From Macrostomum hystrix (taxonomy: Eukaryota; Platyhelminthes; Macrostomidae), in assembly GCA_950097015.1 (NCBI GenBank), contig CATNEN010000034.1, forward strand, positions 7,396,501-7,460,500: 64,000 bases of DNA, given 5' to 3'. Shown one piece after another: positions 12,601-24,000 of the stretch. Numbering within the stretch: the first letter of the stretch is position 1; every line of letters begins with the position of its first letter. The translations under genes and the position numbers were made by a program. The notes beneath the pieces are model-generated. The model did not search any database. It was not told the origin of the DNA and saw only the letters and a program-made list of their open reading frames with translations.

Positions 12601-15108
12601 AAACATTGTAAGCTACCGGATGACAGAAACGGTTTAAATGCGAGTAGATGCTTTTCGTGGTGTCCTACTAACAGTAGAATGCATCAAAATACAATCGAGC
12701 GTATAAGGAAATGGCAAAGGGTGCAACCGGGCACTGTAGAAATTATATATAATGGAAGGTCACTGTAAGGACTAGGGCAGGATCATTACTCGTTGGCCAA
12801 GGAAGAAATACGAGACGACGACAAAGACGTACAAAGACGACAGCGGGTCGTAAAGTTATGACTCAGTACGGACATGCGACAATAAAAAGATTAGACGAGG
12901 AATAAGACAGGGGAAGAGACAAGATAGGGGAGAGATAAGTGAGTGGGGAGAGATGTGACAGGGAAGATATGAGATAGGGGAGAGATGAGACAGGGAAGAG
13001 ATAAGACAGGGAAGAGATAAGAGTGGGGAGAGATGAGTCAGGGGAGAGATGAGACACGGAGAGAGATGAGACAGCTGATAATATGAGACAGGGAAGAGAT
13101 GAGTCAGGGGAGAGAAGAGACACGGAGAGAGATGAGACAGTATAAGTAGGCCAGTTGCCAGATTCGAAAGCTTCAAAGGGGTGCATTGGTGTACGAGTAT
13201 GGTGCAGTGTTTTGAGAGTTCAACAAGCATCATGCCAGTGTTGAGTTTGAGCAAAAGGCTGACAAAAGCACGAATTGCCTTAAACAGAAGCTCAGCAGGC
13301 GCCAGCGCAGTTTCGAACTGGTTGCCACCAGCCTCAGCACGGACGAATTGGAGAAATTCCGCGTCATCCTGACTCGCGACTACACCAGCTCGGATGAGGA
13401 GTGCGGCTCCGGCGGCTCCGACCAGCTGCGGGTGCGCGAGCTGCCCTGGGAGTCTGATGAGGTCAGCAACTGTTGCTATGCTCTGCCACTCTTGCTCTTA
13501 TTTTATTTTGAGATTGAGATTTTGAGAATAAAATAATCCAATCTAGGATGGGATTTTGAGAATAATATAATCCAATCTAGGATGAGATTTTGAGAATAAT
13601 ATAATCCAATCTAGGATGAGATTTTGAAAATAATCGGCTTTAATTTGGGGTGAGATTTTGAAAATAATCGGCTCTAATTTAGGATGAGATTTTGAAAATG
13701 ATCGGCTCTAATTTGGGGTGAGATTTCGAAAATCATCGGCTCTAATTTGGGGTGAGATTTCGAAAATCATCGGCTCTAATTTGGGGTGAGATTTCGAAAA
13801 TCATCGGCTCTAATTTGGGGTGAGATTTCGAAAATCATCGGCTCTAATTTGGGGTGAGATTTCGAAAATCATCGGCTCTAATTTGGGGTGAGATTTCGAA
13901 AATCATCGGCTCTAATTTGGGGTGAGATTTCGAAAATCATCGGCTCTAATTTGGGGTGAGATTTCGAAAATCATCGGCTCTAATTTGGGGTGAGATATTG
14001 AAAATCTTCGGCTCTAATTTGGGGTGAGATATTGAAAATCATCGGCTCTAATTTGGGGTGAGATATTGAAAATCTTCGGCTCTAATTTGGGGTGAGATAT
14101 TGAAAATCATCGGCTCTAATTTGGGGTGAGATATTGAAAATCTTCGGCTCTAATTTGGGGTGAGATATTGAAAATCATCGGCTCTAATTTAGGATGAGAT
14201 ATTGAAAATCATCGGCTCTAATTTAGGATGAGATTTCGAAAATCATCGGCTCTAATTTGGGGTGAGATTTCGAAAATCATCGGCTCTAATTTGGGGTGAG
14301 ATTTTGAAAATGATCGGCTCTAATTTGGGGTGAGATTTCGAAAATCATCGGCTCTAATTTGGGGTGAGATTTCGAAAATCATCGGCTCTAATTTGGGGTG
14401 AGATTTCGAAAATCATCGGCTCTAATTTGGGGTGAGATATTGAAAATCATCGGCTCTAATTTAGGATGAGATTTCGAAAATCATCGGCTCTAATTTGGGG
14501 TGAGATTTCGAAAATCATCGGCTCTAATTTGGGGTGAGATTTCGAAAATCATCGGCTCTAATTTGGGGTGAGATTTCGAAAATCATCGGCTCTAATTTGG
14601 GGTGAGATATTGAAAATCTTCGGCTCTAATTTGGGGTGAGATTTCGAAAATCATCGGCTCTAATTTGGGGTGAGATTTCGAAAATCATCGGCTCTAATTT
14701 GGGGTGAGATATTGAAAATCTTCGGCTCTAATTTAGGATGAGATTTTGAAAATGATCGGCTCTAATTTGGGGTGAGATTTTGAAAATGATCGGCTCAAAT
14801 TTAGGATGAGATTTTGAAAATGGTCGGCTCAAATTTAGGCTGCGATTTATGTTGGACTCCAGTCCTTTTAATCCCCAACTGGGCCATTGGCACCCAAACC
14901 GCAGGTTAAGCGGCTGAAGCGCCAGCTGGACCAGGTGTACGCGGACAATTGCGCCACCACCAAACAGCGTCAGCAGCTGGCCAAGAGTATTCGCGATCCG
15001 ATGCGGGCCAGGTCCCAGCGACCGCCGCCTGAGGGCGCCCCGGACTGGGCGCTGAAGTCGGCGCCCGACTCGCCCTCAGGTGCTGCCGGGACTAAGCGAG
15101 TGGCCTGA
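6527..15108 (+). CDS. Gene B: C14orf93-like protein with a mutually exclusive exon cassette
   Basis: Exons: 6527-6898 (ATG after ctctaaaa; donor gtgagg, phase 0), 8401-8846 (acceptor ctttgtccag; donor gtgagt, phase 2), 9401-9498 (phase 1), one of four 77-nt exons (10154-10230, 11553-11629, 11816-11892, 12531-12607), 13288-13461 (donor gtcagc, phase 0), 14905-15108 (TGA). Exon 1 encodes a leucine-rich, probably helical N-terminus and a Gln/His run. Exon 2 is acidic (poly-Asp/Glu) and ends GAGPHLFDFSQP. Exon 3 encodes FGAEVNQ to WPDDVW. The last exons encode KLSRRQRSFEL, RDYTSSDEE, LRVRELPWESDE, KRLKRQLDQVYADN and RPPPEGAPDWAL. All blocks match gene A. The acidic region plus basic segments suggest a nuclear or nucleic-acid-associated role, but that is inference. 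Relation to vertebrate C14orf93 rests on remembered motif order. The intron after WESDE is absent in gene A. Confidence 0.78.
6915..8345. repeat. 25-bp minisatellite filling gene B intron 1
   Basis: About 56 units of 25 bp (ttccactgctcaaatcctca plus atgga) occupy almost the whole intron from donor 6899 to acceptor 8400. The first units (catttcactggtcaaatccc type) are more diverged than the central ones. Large open frames here in all three plus-strand frames are repeat artefacts. Confidence 0.95.
8945..9302. repeat. 14-bp pyrimidine minisatellite in gene B intron 2
   Basis: About 25 units of cctctcttcccatt, with cctt variants. The strand is almost pure pyrimidine. It lies about 100 bp upstream of the acceptor at 9400. 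Confidence 0.95.
9653..9700. repeat. TG microsatellite
   Basis: A run of about 24 TG dinucleotides with a few interruptions (gagtgtgtttgtg). It lies in the intron after exon 9401-9498. Confidence 0.9.
10154..10230 (+). CDS. Gene B cassette exon 1 of 4 (77 nt)
   Basis: Acceptor cacacgcag, donor gtaagt. Entered in phase 1 and left in phase 0, it encodes 26 residues beginning SLPKKSRLDMIFLTFK and ending in a basic QRSRSF. It has a strong consensus donor. Joined to the next constant exon it runs straight into KLSRRQRS. Confidence 0.75.
10385..11270. repeat. 26/27-bp minisatellite between cassette exons 1 and 2
   Basis: About 33 units of aatctggtcattgggttagt-cata, with two unit types: one with an aaac junction and one with an atc junction. 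The two types alternate in blocks, indicating multi-unit duplications. It separates cassette exon 1 from exons 2-4. Confidence 0.95.
11553..11629 (+). CDS. Gene B cassette exon 2 of 4 (77 nt)
   Basis: Acceptor tcgaattgcag, donor gtaagct. In phase 1 it encodes 26 residues: first residue Asn with the upstream A, then LPPVCRLSTVFSKLR, ending RRNYKFN. It aligns without gaps to cassette exon 1 (LP...RL..[IV]F..[FL][RK]). Length and both phases are identical to the other three copies. Confidence 0.72.
11816..11892 (+). CDS. Gene B cassette exon 3 of 4 (77 nt)
   Basis: Acceptor aaatttgtag, donor gtaagct. In phase 1 it encodes 26 residues containing YKYRIDGIFSHFRTKAKSKY and ending in REI. It is closest to cassette exon 4 (shared FR.K...K[YF]R.I). 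Only 186 bp separate it from exon 2. Confidence 0.72.
11960..12335. repeat. 24-bp minisatellite between cassette exons 3 and 4
   Basis: About 15 units of gatagtcattggatgggata-ttca. The first units are more diverged (aataggaaattt) than the later, nearly identical ones. Confidence 0.95.
12531..12607 (+). CDS. Gene B cassette exon 4 of 4 (77 nt)
   Basis: Acceptor attacattttcag, the best of the four, and donor gtaagct. In phase 1 it encodes 26 residues beginning KIPYTSKPVFFFSNFR and ending RTKFRNI. It keeps the shared F..FR.K...KFR.I core. It is the copy nearest the downstream constant exon. Confidence 0.74.
12768..13150. mobile_element. Decayed hAT-type MITE with 15/16-bp internal repeats
   Basis: Positions 12800-12850 (ggccaaggaagaaatacgag, then gacgacagcgggtcg) match the left interior of the MITE at 38034 (gggccaaagagagaat, gacgacagcgggccg). 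It is followed by about 16 degenerate gagacaggggagagat-like units. The right terminal repeat is missing. It lies in gene B's intron just upstream of the exon at 13288. Confidence 0.6.
13510..14850. repeat. 34-bp minisatellite filling gene B last intron
   Basis: About 39 units of 34 bp (core aaaatcatcggctctaattt). It spans the intron 13462-14904 nearly end to end. Three subtypes (gagatttcg, gagatattg, gagattttg) are intermixed. The paralogous position in gene A has no intron. Confidence 0.95.
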
Positions 15109-18003
15109 AGTCTTCGATGACTATTTCGGACTTGGATTTTGTGGATAACAGGATTATTTTGGCTCTAGCTTGGATTAGGGTTGATTGCGGATTTGGTTTA
15201 TCACGGCCAATAGTTTAGTCTGACCTGGGTTTATCACAGCCAATAGTTTAGTCTGACCTGAGTTTATCACAGCCAATAGTTTAGTCTAACCTGAGTTTAT
15301 CACAGCCAATAGTTTAGTCTGACCTGGGTTTATCACAGCCAATGGTTTAGTCTGACCTGGGTTTATCACAGCCAATGGTTTAGTCTGAACCGAGTTTATC
15401 ACAGCCAATAGTTTAGTCTGACCTGGGTTTATCACAGCCAATGGTTTAGTCTGACCTGAGTTTATCATAGTTTAGTCTGACCTGGGTTTATCACAGCCAA
15501 TAGTTTAGTCTGACCTGGGTTTATCACAGCCAATGGTTTAGTCTGACCTGGGTTTATCACAGCCAATGGTTTAGTCTTACCTGGGTTTATCACAGCCAAT
15601 GGTTTAGTCTGACCTGGGTTTATCACAGCCAATGGTTTAGTCTTACCTGGGTTTATCACAGCCAATGGTTTAGTCTGACCTGAGTTTATCATAGTTTAGT
15701 CTGACCTGGGTTTATCACAGCCAATAGTTTAGTCTGACCTGGGTTTATCACAGCCAATGGTTTAGTCTGACCTGGGTTTATCACAGCCAATGGTTTAGTC
15801 TTACCTGGGTTTATCACAGCCAATAGTTTAGTCTGACCTGGGTTTATCACAGCCAATGGTTTAGTCTTACCTGGGTTTATCACAGCCAATAGTTTAGTCT
15901 GACCTGGGTTTATCACAGCCAATAGTTTAGTCTGACCTGGGCTTATCACAGCCAATGGTTTAGTCTGACCTGGGTTTATCACAGCCAATAGTTTAGTCTG
16001 ACCTGGGTTTATCACAGCCAATCGTTTAGTCTGACCTGGGTTTATCACAGTTTTTGTGGGCTACTGTTGTAGTCAAAATTGCATTTTGTTTAGCTGGGTT
16101 TCGTGGGGGGTAATTTGGTTCTAGGGTCAGTCGATTCTGTGTTAGAAATGCTTTTAATTATTTTCATTCGATTCATTATAGCAGTTATTGTTGTTTTTTT
16201 AACCTATTTCGAAGCTAATCTACGAAATTAGTGTGTATGATTTAAGTTTTTTTATATTTACTATGTTTTTTGCTTGATAACCTGAATGATTGTGCAGCTA
16301 GCACTTGTCTAATATTATCATGTGTACTTGCAGTGCAGCTTCTTGTTTGTACCCACCCACTCATGCTAGCAAAGTAAATATTATCTACCAAATCTGTCTC
16401 CCTTCTATCCACCCATCTGTCTCCCTCTATCCACCCATCTGTCTCCCCTCTATCCACCCATCTGTCTCCCCTCTATCTACCAATCTGTCTCCCCTCTATC
16501 TACCAATCTGTCTCCCTTCTATCTACCAATCTGTCTCCCTTCTATCCACCCATCTGTCTCCCCTCTATCTACCAATCTGTCTCCCTTCTATCTACCAATC
16601 TGTCTCCCTTCTATCCACCCATCTGTCTCCCTCTTTCCACCCATCTGTCTCCCCTCTATCTACCAATCTGTCTCCCCTCTATCTACCAATCTGTCTCCCT
16701 TCTATCTACCAATCTGTCTCCCTATATCTACCAATCTGTCTCCCCTCTATCTACCAAATCTGTCTCCACTTAATCTACCCATTTGTCTCCCCTCTATCTA
16801 CCCATTTGTCTCCCTCTATCCACCAATCTGTCTCCCCTCTATCCACCAATCTGTCTCCCCTCTATCCATCAATCTGTCTCTCCTCTATCCACCAATCTGT
16901 CTCTCCTCTATCCACCAATCTGTCTCCCCTCTATCCACCAATCTGTCTCTCCTCTATCTACCAATCTGTCTCCCCTCTATCTACCAATCTGTCTCCCCTC
17001 TATCCACCAATCTGTCTCTCCTCTATCTACCAATCTGTCTCCCCTCTATCTACCAATCTGTCTCTCCTCTATCCACCAATCTGTCTCCCCTCTATCTACC
17101 AATCTGTCTCCCCTCTATCTACCAATCTGTCTCCCCTCTATCTACCAATCTGTCTCCCTTCTATCCACCTATGTCTCCCTTCTATCCACCTATCTGTCTC
17201 CCCTCTATCTACCAATCTTCTCTCCTCTATCTACCAATCTGTCTCCCCTCTATCTACCAATCTGTCTCCCTTCTATCCACCTATGTCTCCCTTCTATCCA
17301 CCTATGTCTCCCTTCTATCTACCTATCTGTCTCCCCTCTATCTACCTATCTGTCTCCCCTCTATCTACCAATCTGTCTCTCCTCTATCTACCAATCTGTC
17401 TCCCTCTATCTACCAATCTGTCAGTCTCTCCTCTGGTTCTGGTTCTGTTCCTTTATGCCGGTGCCAAGTCTATACCAGTGGCGGTAATAATGCCCTGTTA
17501 AGCATTAAAACTTCAGTCTTTAGTCAGTAGTCTGCAGCGTTCTATGCAATTATTATTATTCATAATCTTCATAAACATGATAAAATTGCACGTATTGTTC
17601 AACCGTTTTCCTACAGTTGATAATCTTACTTAATTCCTGTTTACGTGTTGACATTCTCATCTTAAATTAACAATAATTAGTTTAAAATCACTGCCTAGCT
17701 TATGTCGAAAACTTTCTCTAAAAATATACAAATTTCAAAGGCGCTGAATACCGCAATATTCTGCAGTTCAGTATGTTTTTAAATGTTAAAAATTCAAACA
17801 GTTAATAAAAATTGGCCTTTTCTCTTCGTTTGTACATTTTTACTATTGCTTTTTTAAAGCAAAATATACTACTTTCACTGCTTACAGTAGGCTATTAAAG
17901 ATGTTTTGAAATATGTAAATAAAAAAACGCTTGCGCAAATAAATTCGCTCTTTCAGCGCTGCTTGACGCCGAAGCAATTTATTTAAGAAAAGTCTGACAA
18001 TTC
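15109..18003. other. Gene B 3' flank and STAT upstream region, two arrays
   Basis: Array 1, about 15205-16055: 33-bp units (gtttatcacagccaatggtt core, about 26 copies), beginning 100 bp after the gene B stop. Array 2, about 16385-17425: 23-bp units (ctgtctcccctctatctacc plus aat, about 45 copies). Between 17440 and 18003 is AT-rich sequence that should hold the STAT promoter and 5' UTR; I see no certain promoter motif. Confidence 0.85.
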
Positions 18004-21000
18004 ATGGACGATCGCTTGAGCCGACTGTTGCGGCTGTGTGAGCTTGACCGAGGTGTGCTCGAGGTGAGAGATGCAGCACAAAATTATAAAATTATTATCT
18101 GGAATTATGATAAAAAATCTTGACCAATCAAGACATTAAAAAGAACATTTACTTTTTGCAAGAGAAATAGAAATAGAATGTATAGGAACATACCTGCCTT
18201 AGGCAGTGTATAACCTTAGGACAGTCCACATTTCAGTCCGTGGACTGGGGAATCGGCCAACACCCACCCTATTAGCTACCCCAGCTACTGTTGGGGTAGC
18301 TAACATGAGTGAACTGAGAAGCAGTTACCATGAGTGAACTGAGAAGCACAACCGCCTGACCATAGAGTGAACCGAGAAGCACAACCGCCTGACCATAGGG
18401 TGAACTGAGAAGCACAACCGCCTGACCATAGAGTGAACTGAGAAGCACAACCGCCTGACCATAGAGTGAACCGAGAAGCACAACCGCCTGACCATAGAGT
18501 GAACCGAGAAGCACAACCGCCTGACCATAGAGTGAACCGAGAAGCACAACCGCCTGACCATAGAGTGAACCGAGAAGCACAACCGCCTGACCATAGAGTG
18601 AACCGAGAAGCACAACCGCCTGACCATAGAGTGAACTGAGAAGCACAACCGCCTGACCATGAGTGAACTGAGAAGCACAACCGCCTGACCATAGAGTGAA
18701 CTGAGAAGCACAACCGCCTGACCATAGATTGAACCGAGAAGCACAACCGCCTGACCATAGAGTGAACCGAGAAGCACAACCGCCTGACCATAGAGTGAAC
18801 CGAGAAGCACAACCGCCTGACCATAGAGTGAACCGAGAAGCACAACCGCCTGACCATAGAGTGAACCGAGAAGCACAACCGCCTGACCATAGAGTGAACC
18901 GAGAAGCACAACCGCCTGACCATAGAGTGAACCGAGAAGCATAACCGCCTGACCATAGAGTGAACCGAGAAGCACAACCGCCTGACCATAGAGTGAACCG
19001 AGAAGCACAACCGCCTGACCATAGGGTGAACTGAGAAGCACAACCGCCTGACCATAGAGTGAACTGAGAAGCACAACCGCCTGACCATAGGGTGAACTGA
19101 GAAGCACAACCGCCTGACCATAGAGTGAACTGAGAAGCACAACCGCCTGACCATAGAGTGAACCGAGAAGCACAACCGCCTGACCATAGAGTGAACCGAG
19201 AAGCACAACCGCCTGACCATAGAGTGAACCGAGAAGCACAACCGCCTGACCATAGAGTGAACCGAGAAGCACAACCGCCTGACCATAGGGTGAACTGAGA
19301 AGCACAACCGCCTGACCATAGAGTGAACTGAGAAGCACAACCGCCTGACCATAGGGTGAACTGAGAAGCACAACCGCCTGACCATAGAGTGAACTGAGAA
19401 GCACAACCGCCTGACCATAGAGTGAACTGAGAAGCACTCCAACGTGACCATAGAGTGAAGCTTGAGGCACCCCAACGTGACCATAGAGTGAAGCTTGAGG
19501 CACTCTCTCCTGAACATAGAGTAAACCAAGCACTCCCATCCCCGCCTGACCAGGAGCTGCGCTCGCTGTACAACTCCCTGTGGAACGGCTTCCTGACGTT
19601 AAAGTTTCGCCGCACTGTAAACCCGGTGGTGATGCGACATTTTCGCTACCTCACCGATGTCGACTGTGACAATCCGCAGAACGACTGCGTCCAACGGGCC
19701 TGCGAATTTTTTATTGAGATCTGCGAGGCGGTGCGAGACGGCTACGATGCTGAGATTGAGGCGGCCAGAGGGGACAGTGACAGTCGAAAGTTGGTCACGC
19801 TTGAGGACGAGAAACTCTCCGACCTGTCCGTGCTGCAGGTCAAGTGAGCTCTGGCCGTGATTTGAGGAAACCTATCCTCAAATCCCATCTGGACACCAAT
19901 TCTGAGATCCCATCCCGACACCAAATTCATAAATCCCATCCGGACACCAATCCTCAAATCCTCAAATCCCATTCGGACGCCAATGCTCAAATCCCATCCG
20001 GACACAAATGCTCAAATCCCATCCGGACACCAATCCTCAAATCACATTCGGACACCAATGCTCAAATCCCATCCGGACACCAATCCTCAAATCACATTCG
20101 GACACCAATGCTCAAATCCAATTCGGACACCAATCCTCAAATCACATTCGGACACCAATGCTCAAATCCCATCCGGACACCAATCCTCAAATCACATTCG
20201 GACACCAATGCTCAAATCCCATCCGGACACCAATCCTCAAATCCCATCCGGACACCAATCCTCAAATCACATTCGGACACCAATCCTCAAATCCAATTCG
20301 GACACCAATCCTCAAATCCCATTCGGACACCAATCCTCAAATCCAATTCGGACACCAATCCTCAAATCCAATTCGGACACCAATCCTCAAATCCAATTCG
20401 GACACCAATCCTCAAATCCCATTCGGACACCAATCCTCAAATCCAATTCGGACACCAATCCTCAAATCACATTCGGACACCAATCCTCAAATCCAATTCG
20501 GACACCAATCCTCAAATCCCATTCGGACACCAATCCTCAAATCACATTCGGACACCAATCCTCAAATCCAATTCGGACACCAATCCTCAAATCCCATCCG
20601 GACACCAATCCTCAAATCCCATTCGGACACCAATCCTCAAATCCCATTCGGACACCAATCCTCAAATCACATTCGGACACCAATCCTCAAATCACATTCG
20701 GACACCAATCCTCAAATCCAATTCGGACACCAATCCTCAAATCCAATTCGGACACCAATCCTCAAATCCAATTCGGACACCAATCCTCAAATCCAATTCG
20801 GACACCAATCCTCAAATCACATTCGGACACCAATCCTCAAATCACATTCGGACACCAATCCTCAAATCCCATTCGGACACCAATCCTCAAATCCCATTCG
20901 GACACCAATCCTCAAATCCCATTCGGACACCAATCCTCAAATCCCATTCGGACACCAATCCTCAAATCCAATTCGGACACCAATCCTCAAATCCCATTCG

Positions 21001-24000
21001 GACACCAATGCTCAAATCCCATCCGGACACCAATCCTCAAATCCCATCCGGACACCAATCCTCAAATCCAATTCGGACACCAATCCTCATATCACATTCG
21101 GACACCAATCCTCAAATCCCATCCGGACACCAATCCTCAAATCCCATTCGGACACCAATCCTCAAATCCCATCCGGACACCAATCCTCAAATCCAATTCG
21201 GACACCAATCCTCAAATCCAATTCGGACACCAATCCTCAAATCCCATTCGGACACCAATCCTCAAATCCAATTCGGACACCAATCCTCAAATCCAATTCG
21301 GACACCAATCCTCAAATCCCATTCGGACACCAATCCTCAAATCCAATTCGGACACCAATCCTCAAATCCAATTCGGACACCAATCCTCAAATCCCATTCG
21401 GACACCAATCCTCAAATCACATTCGGACACCAATCCTCAAATCCAATTCGGACACCAATCCTCAAATCCCATCCGGACACCAATCCTCAAATCCCATTCG
21501 GACACCAATCCTCAAATCCCATTCGGACACCAATCCTCAAATCACATTCGGACACCAATCCTCAAATCACATTCGGACACCAATCCTCAAATCCAATTCG
21601 GACACCAATCCTCAAATCCAATTCGGACACCAATCCTCAAATCCAATTCGGACACCAATCCTCAAATCCAATTCGGACACCAATCCTCAAATCACATTCG
21701 GACACCAATCCTCAAATCCAATTCGGACACCAATCCTCAAATCCCATTCGGACACCAATCCTCAAATCCCATTCGGACACCAATCCTCAAATCCCATTCG
21801 GACACCAATCCTCAAATCCCATTCGGACACCAATCCTCAAATCCAATTCGGACACCAATCCTCAAATCCCATTCGGACACCAATGCTCAAATCCCATCCG
21901 GACACCAATCCTCAAATCCCATCCGGACACCAATCCTCAAATCCAATTCGGACACCAATCCTCAAATCACATTCGGACACCAATGCTCAAATCCCATCCG
22001 GACACCAATCCTCAAATCCAATTCGGACACCAATCCTCAAATCACATTCGGACACCAATCCTCAAATCCCATCCGGACACCAATCCTCAAATCCCATTCG
22101 GACACCAATCCTCAAATCCCATCCGGACACCAATCCTCAAATCCAATTCGGACACCAATCCTCAAATCCCATTCGGACACCAATCCTCAAATCCAATTCG
22201 GACACCAATCCTCAAATCCAATTCGGACACCAATCCTCAAATCCCATTCGGACACCAATCCTCAAATCCAATTCGGACACCAATCCTCAAATCCAATTCG
22301 GACACCAATCCTCAAATCCAATTCGGACACCAATCCTCAAATCCAATTCGGACACCAATCCTCAAATCCAATTCGGACACCAATCCTCAAATCCAATTCG
22401 GACACCAATCCTCAAATCCAATTCGGACACCAATCCTCAAATCCAATTCGGACACCAATCCTCAAATCCCATTTCTCCAGGTACGAGAAGGAGCCACACG
22501 AGCTGGTTCGGCTTATGCAGGCGTGCCTGTCTGAGGAGGAGGGGTTGTTGGCCAGAGGAACCGCTGCTGCCACTGCTGCCACCTTTGACCCCGCGTCCAT
22601 AGAGTCATTGGGCGGCCTCAGTGCGGCTGTGAGTGAAGTACATTTTTAAGGAGTTTCTAGGGATATTTAAGGATCTAGGACGTGATAGTACGTAGGGGCT
22701 GTAGCCTAGTGGTTAGAGCGTCGGTCGGGGGTTCGATTCTCGACTGCTCTGGACTGGAACAATCTGTGTCCTGTAGCAAGACGCTTAAGTCTGCATTGCT
22801 TCAGTTCACCCAGCTGTTAAACGAGTGCCAGCATTAGCTGGGCTAGTTGAGGTTTGTTGTGGCGTTGTCCGTGGCCCAGTCCACGGACTGTACAGCCGTA
22901 TGCAGCCTTCAGATGCGCCGCGCTATAGCTGCGGCTGTGCTGTCGGCTGCACATCTGGCGTGATCGGGTCAGTTTTAATAATAATAATTGCAGGAGGGCA
23001 GGCAATGGAACATCATTTGGTGACATTAGACCCGTAGCCAGCGAGCAGGCAATTCTGGCCATTTCGCTGACTCCTGAGCGCACACACAGATACATCTGCC
23101 CTGACTTTCTCATCGTCAGGCAGTGTACACTCTCCCCGTGCTTTAAAGGTTGGCCCTCAAGGGCGTAAATTGCACGACAAGCCCCCTAAGCCTTCTCTCC
23201 ACGGCTGCGCCCCAAATAAATGTGGCCTCGCCACGGATTCGAACCTTTGTGCAACAGACAAACGCGTTAACCGCTCTGCCACTCACCCCTTGGGACAGGT
23301 GTAATCAAATGTAAATATAATTTTTTTTGCGTTATAAATTAGTTGAATTCTCGCATCGTGGGATATTTAGGTGTCCTGTGGATTTATTTTTGATAGGATA
23401 TTCTGGGATCTTCCCACCCCCAGGCCAGCCGGAAGCGCTCGCCTACCGAGGACTCCGACCTGCTCGACGAGGCTCTCGCCACCAACCGGAAGCTTCGCCG
23501 GCTGGCAGTCGAGCCGCTCCGCCCGGAGCCGCAGAGCCTGGAGCTCGAGTTGTCAACTCAATGCCGAGCCCTCCTAGACAGACTGGACTGTCGCGAATCG
23601 ATCATCAACAGCGCCAGCTGCGGCCGCGACTCCGACCTGCTGTCCAGGGAATTCTCCTGCGTGCTCGACTCTGTCAGCCGGCTGTACCAGAGCAGGCCGC
23701 TGCCCGAGCTGTCTGAGATGGCCGGCCAGCTCCTGGCTAAGAGTGTGCTCATTCTCAGCCAGGATGACCAGGTGATCAAGCAGCGAAAATCTAATTACTG
23801 CCTGACTGTGCGATGCCTTGCCGGCGAATTCCTGGAACCTGACCGGCTGTACGAGTTCAAGGTGAGGCTTTGTGGGATATTTGAGACAGTTTAATCCCAA
23901 TCTAGGATCTGGGATATTTTGATAATCTGGGATATTTTGATAATCTGGGATATTTTTTTAAGCCGAGGATAAAATATATACTAATCTATGATATTTTGAA

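Noticed and set aside
18272-19615. Minus-strand ORFs of 404-447 codons
   Set aside because: Antisense translations of the STAT intron 1 minisatellite; all three frames are open together, which a real gene would not show.
19844-22649. Three overlapping plus-strand ORFs of 864-896 codons
   Set aside because: They are translations of a 25-bp tandem array whose unit has no stop in any phase. The segment is bounded by a good donor and acceptor joining two STAT exons in frame.
22700-22760. Functional tRNA gene
   Set aside because: The A and B boxes belong to the SINE-1 head: the same sequence continues into a conserved 230-bp non-tRNA body at several loci and no complete cloverleaf with acceptor pairing is evident.
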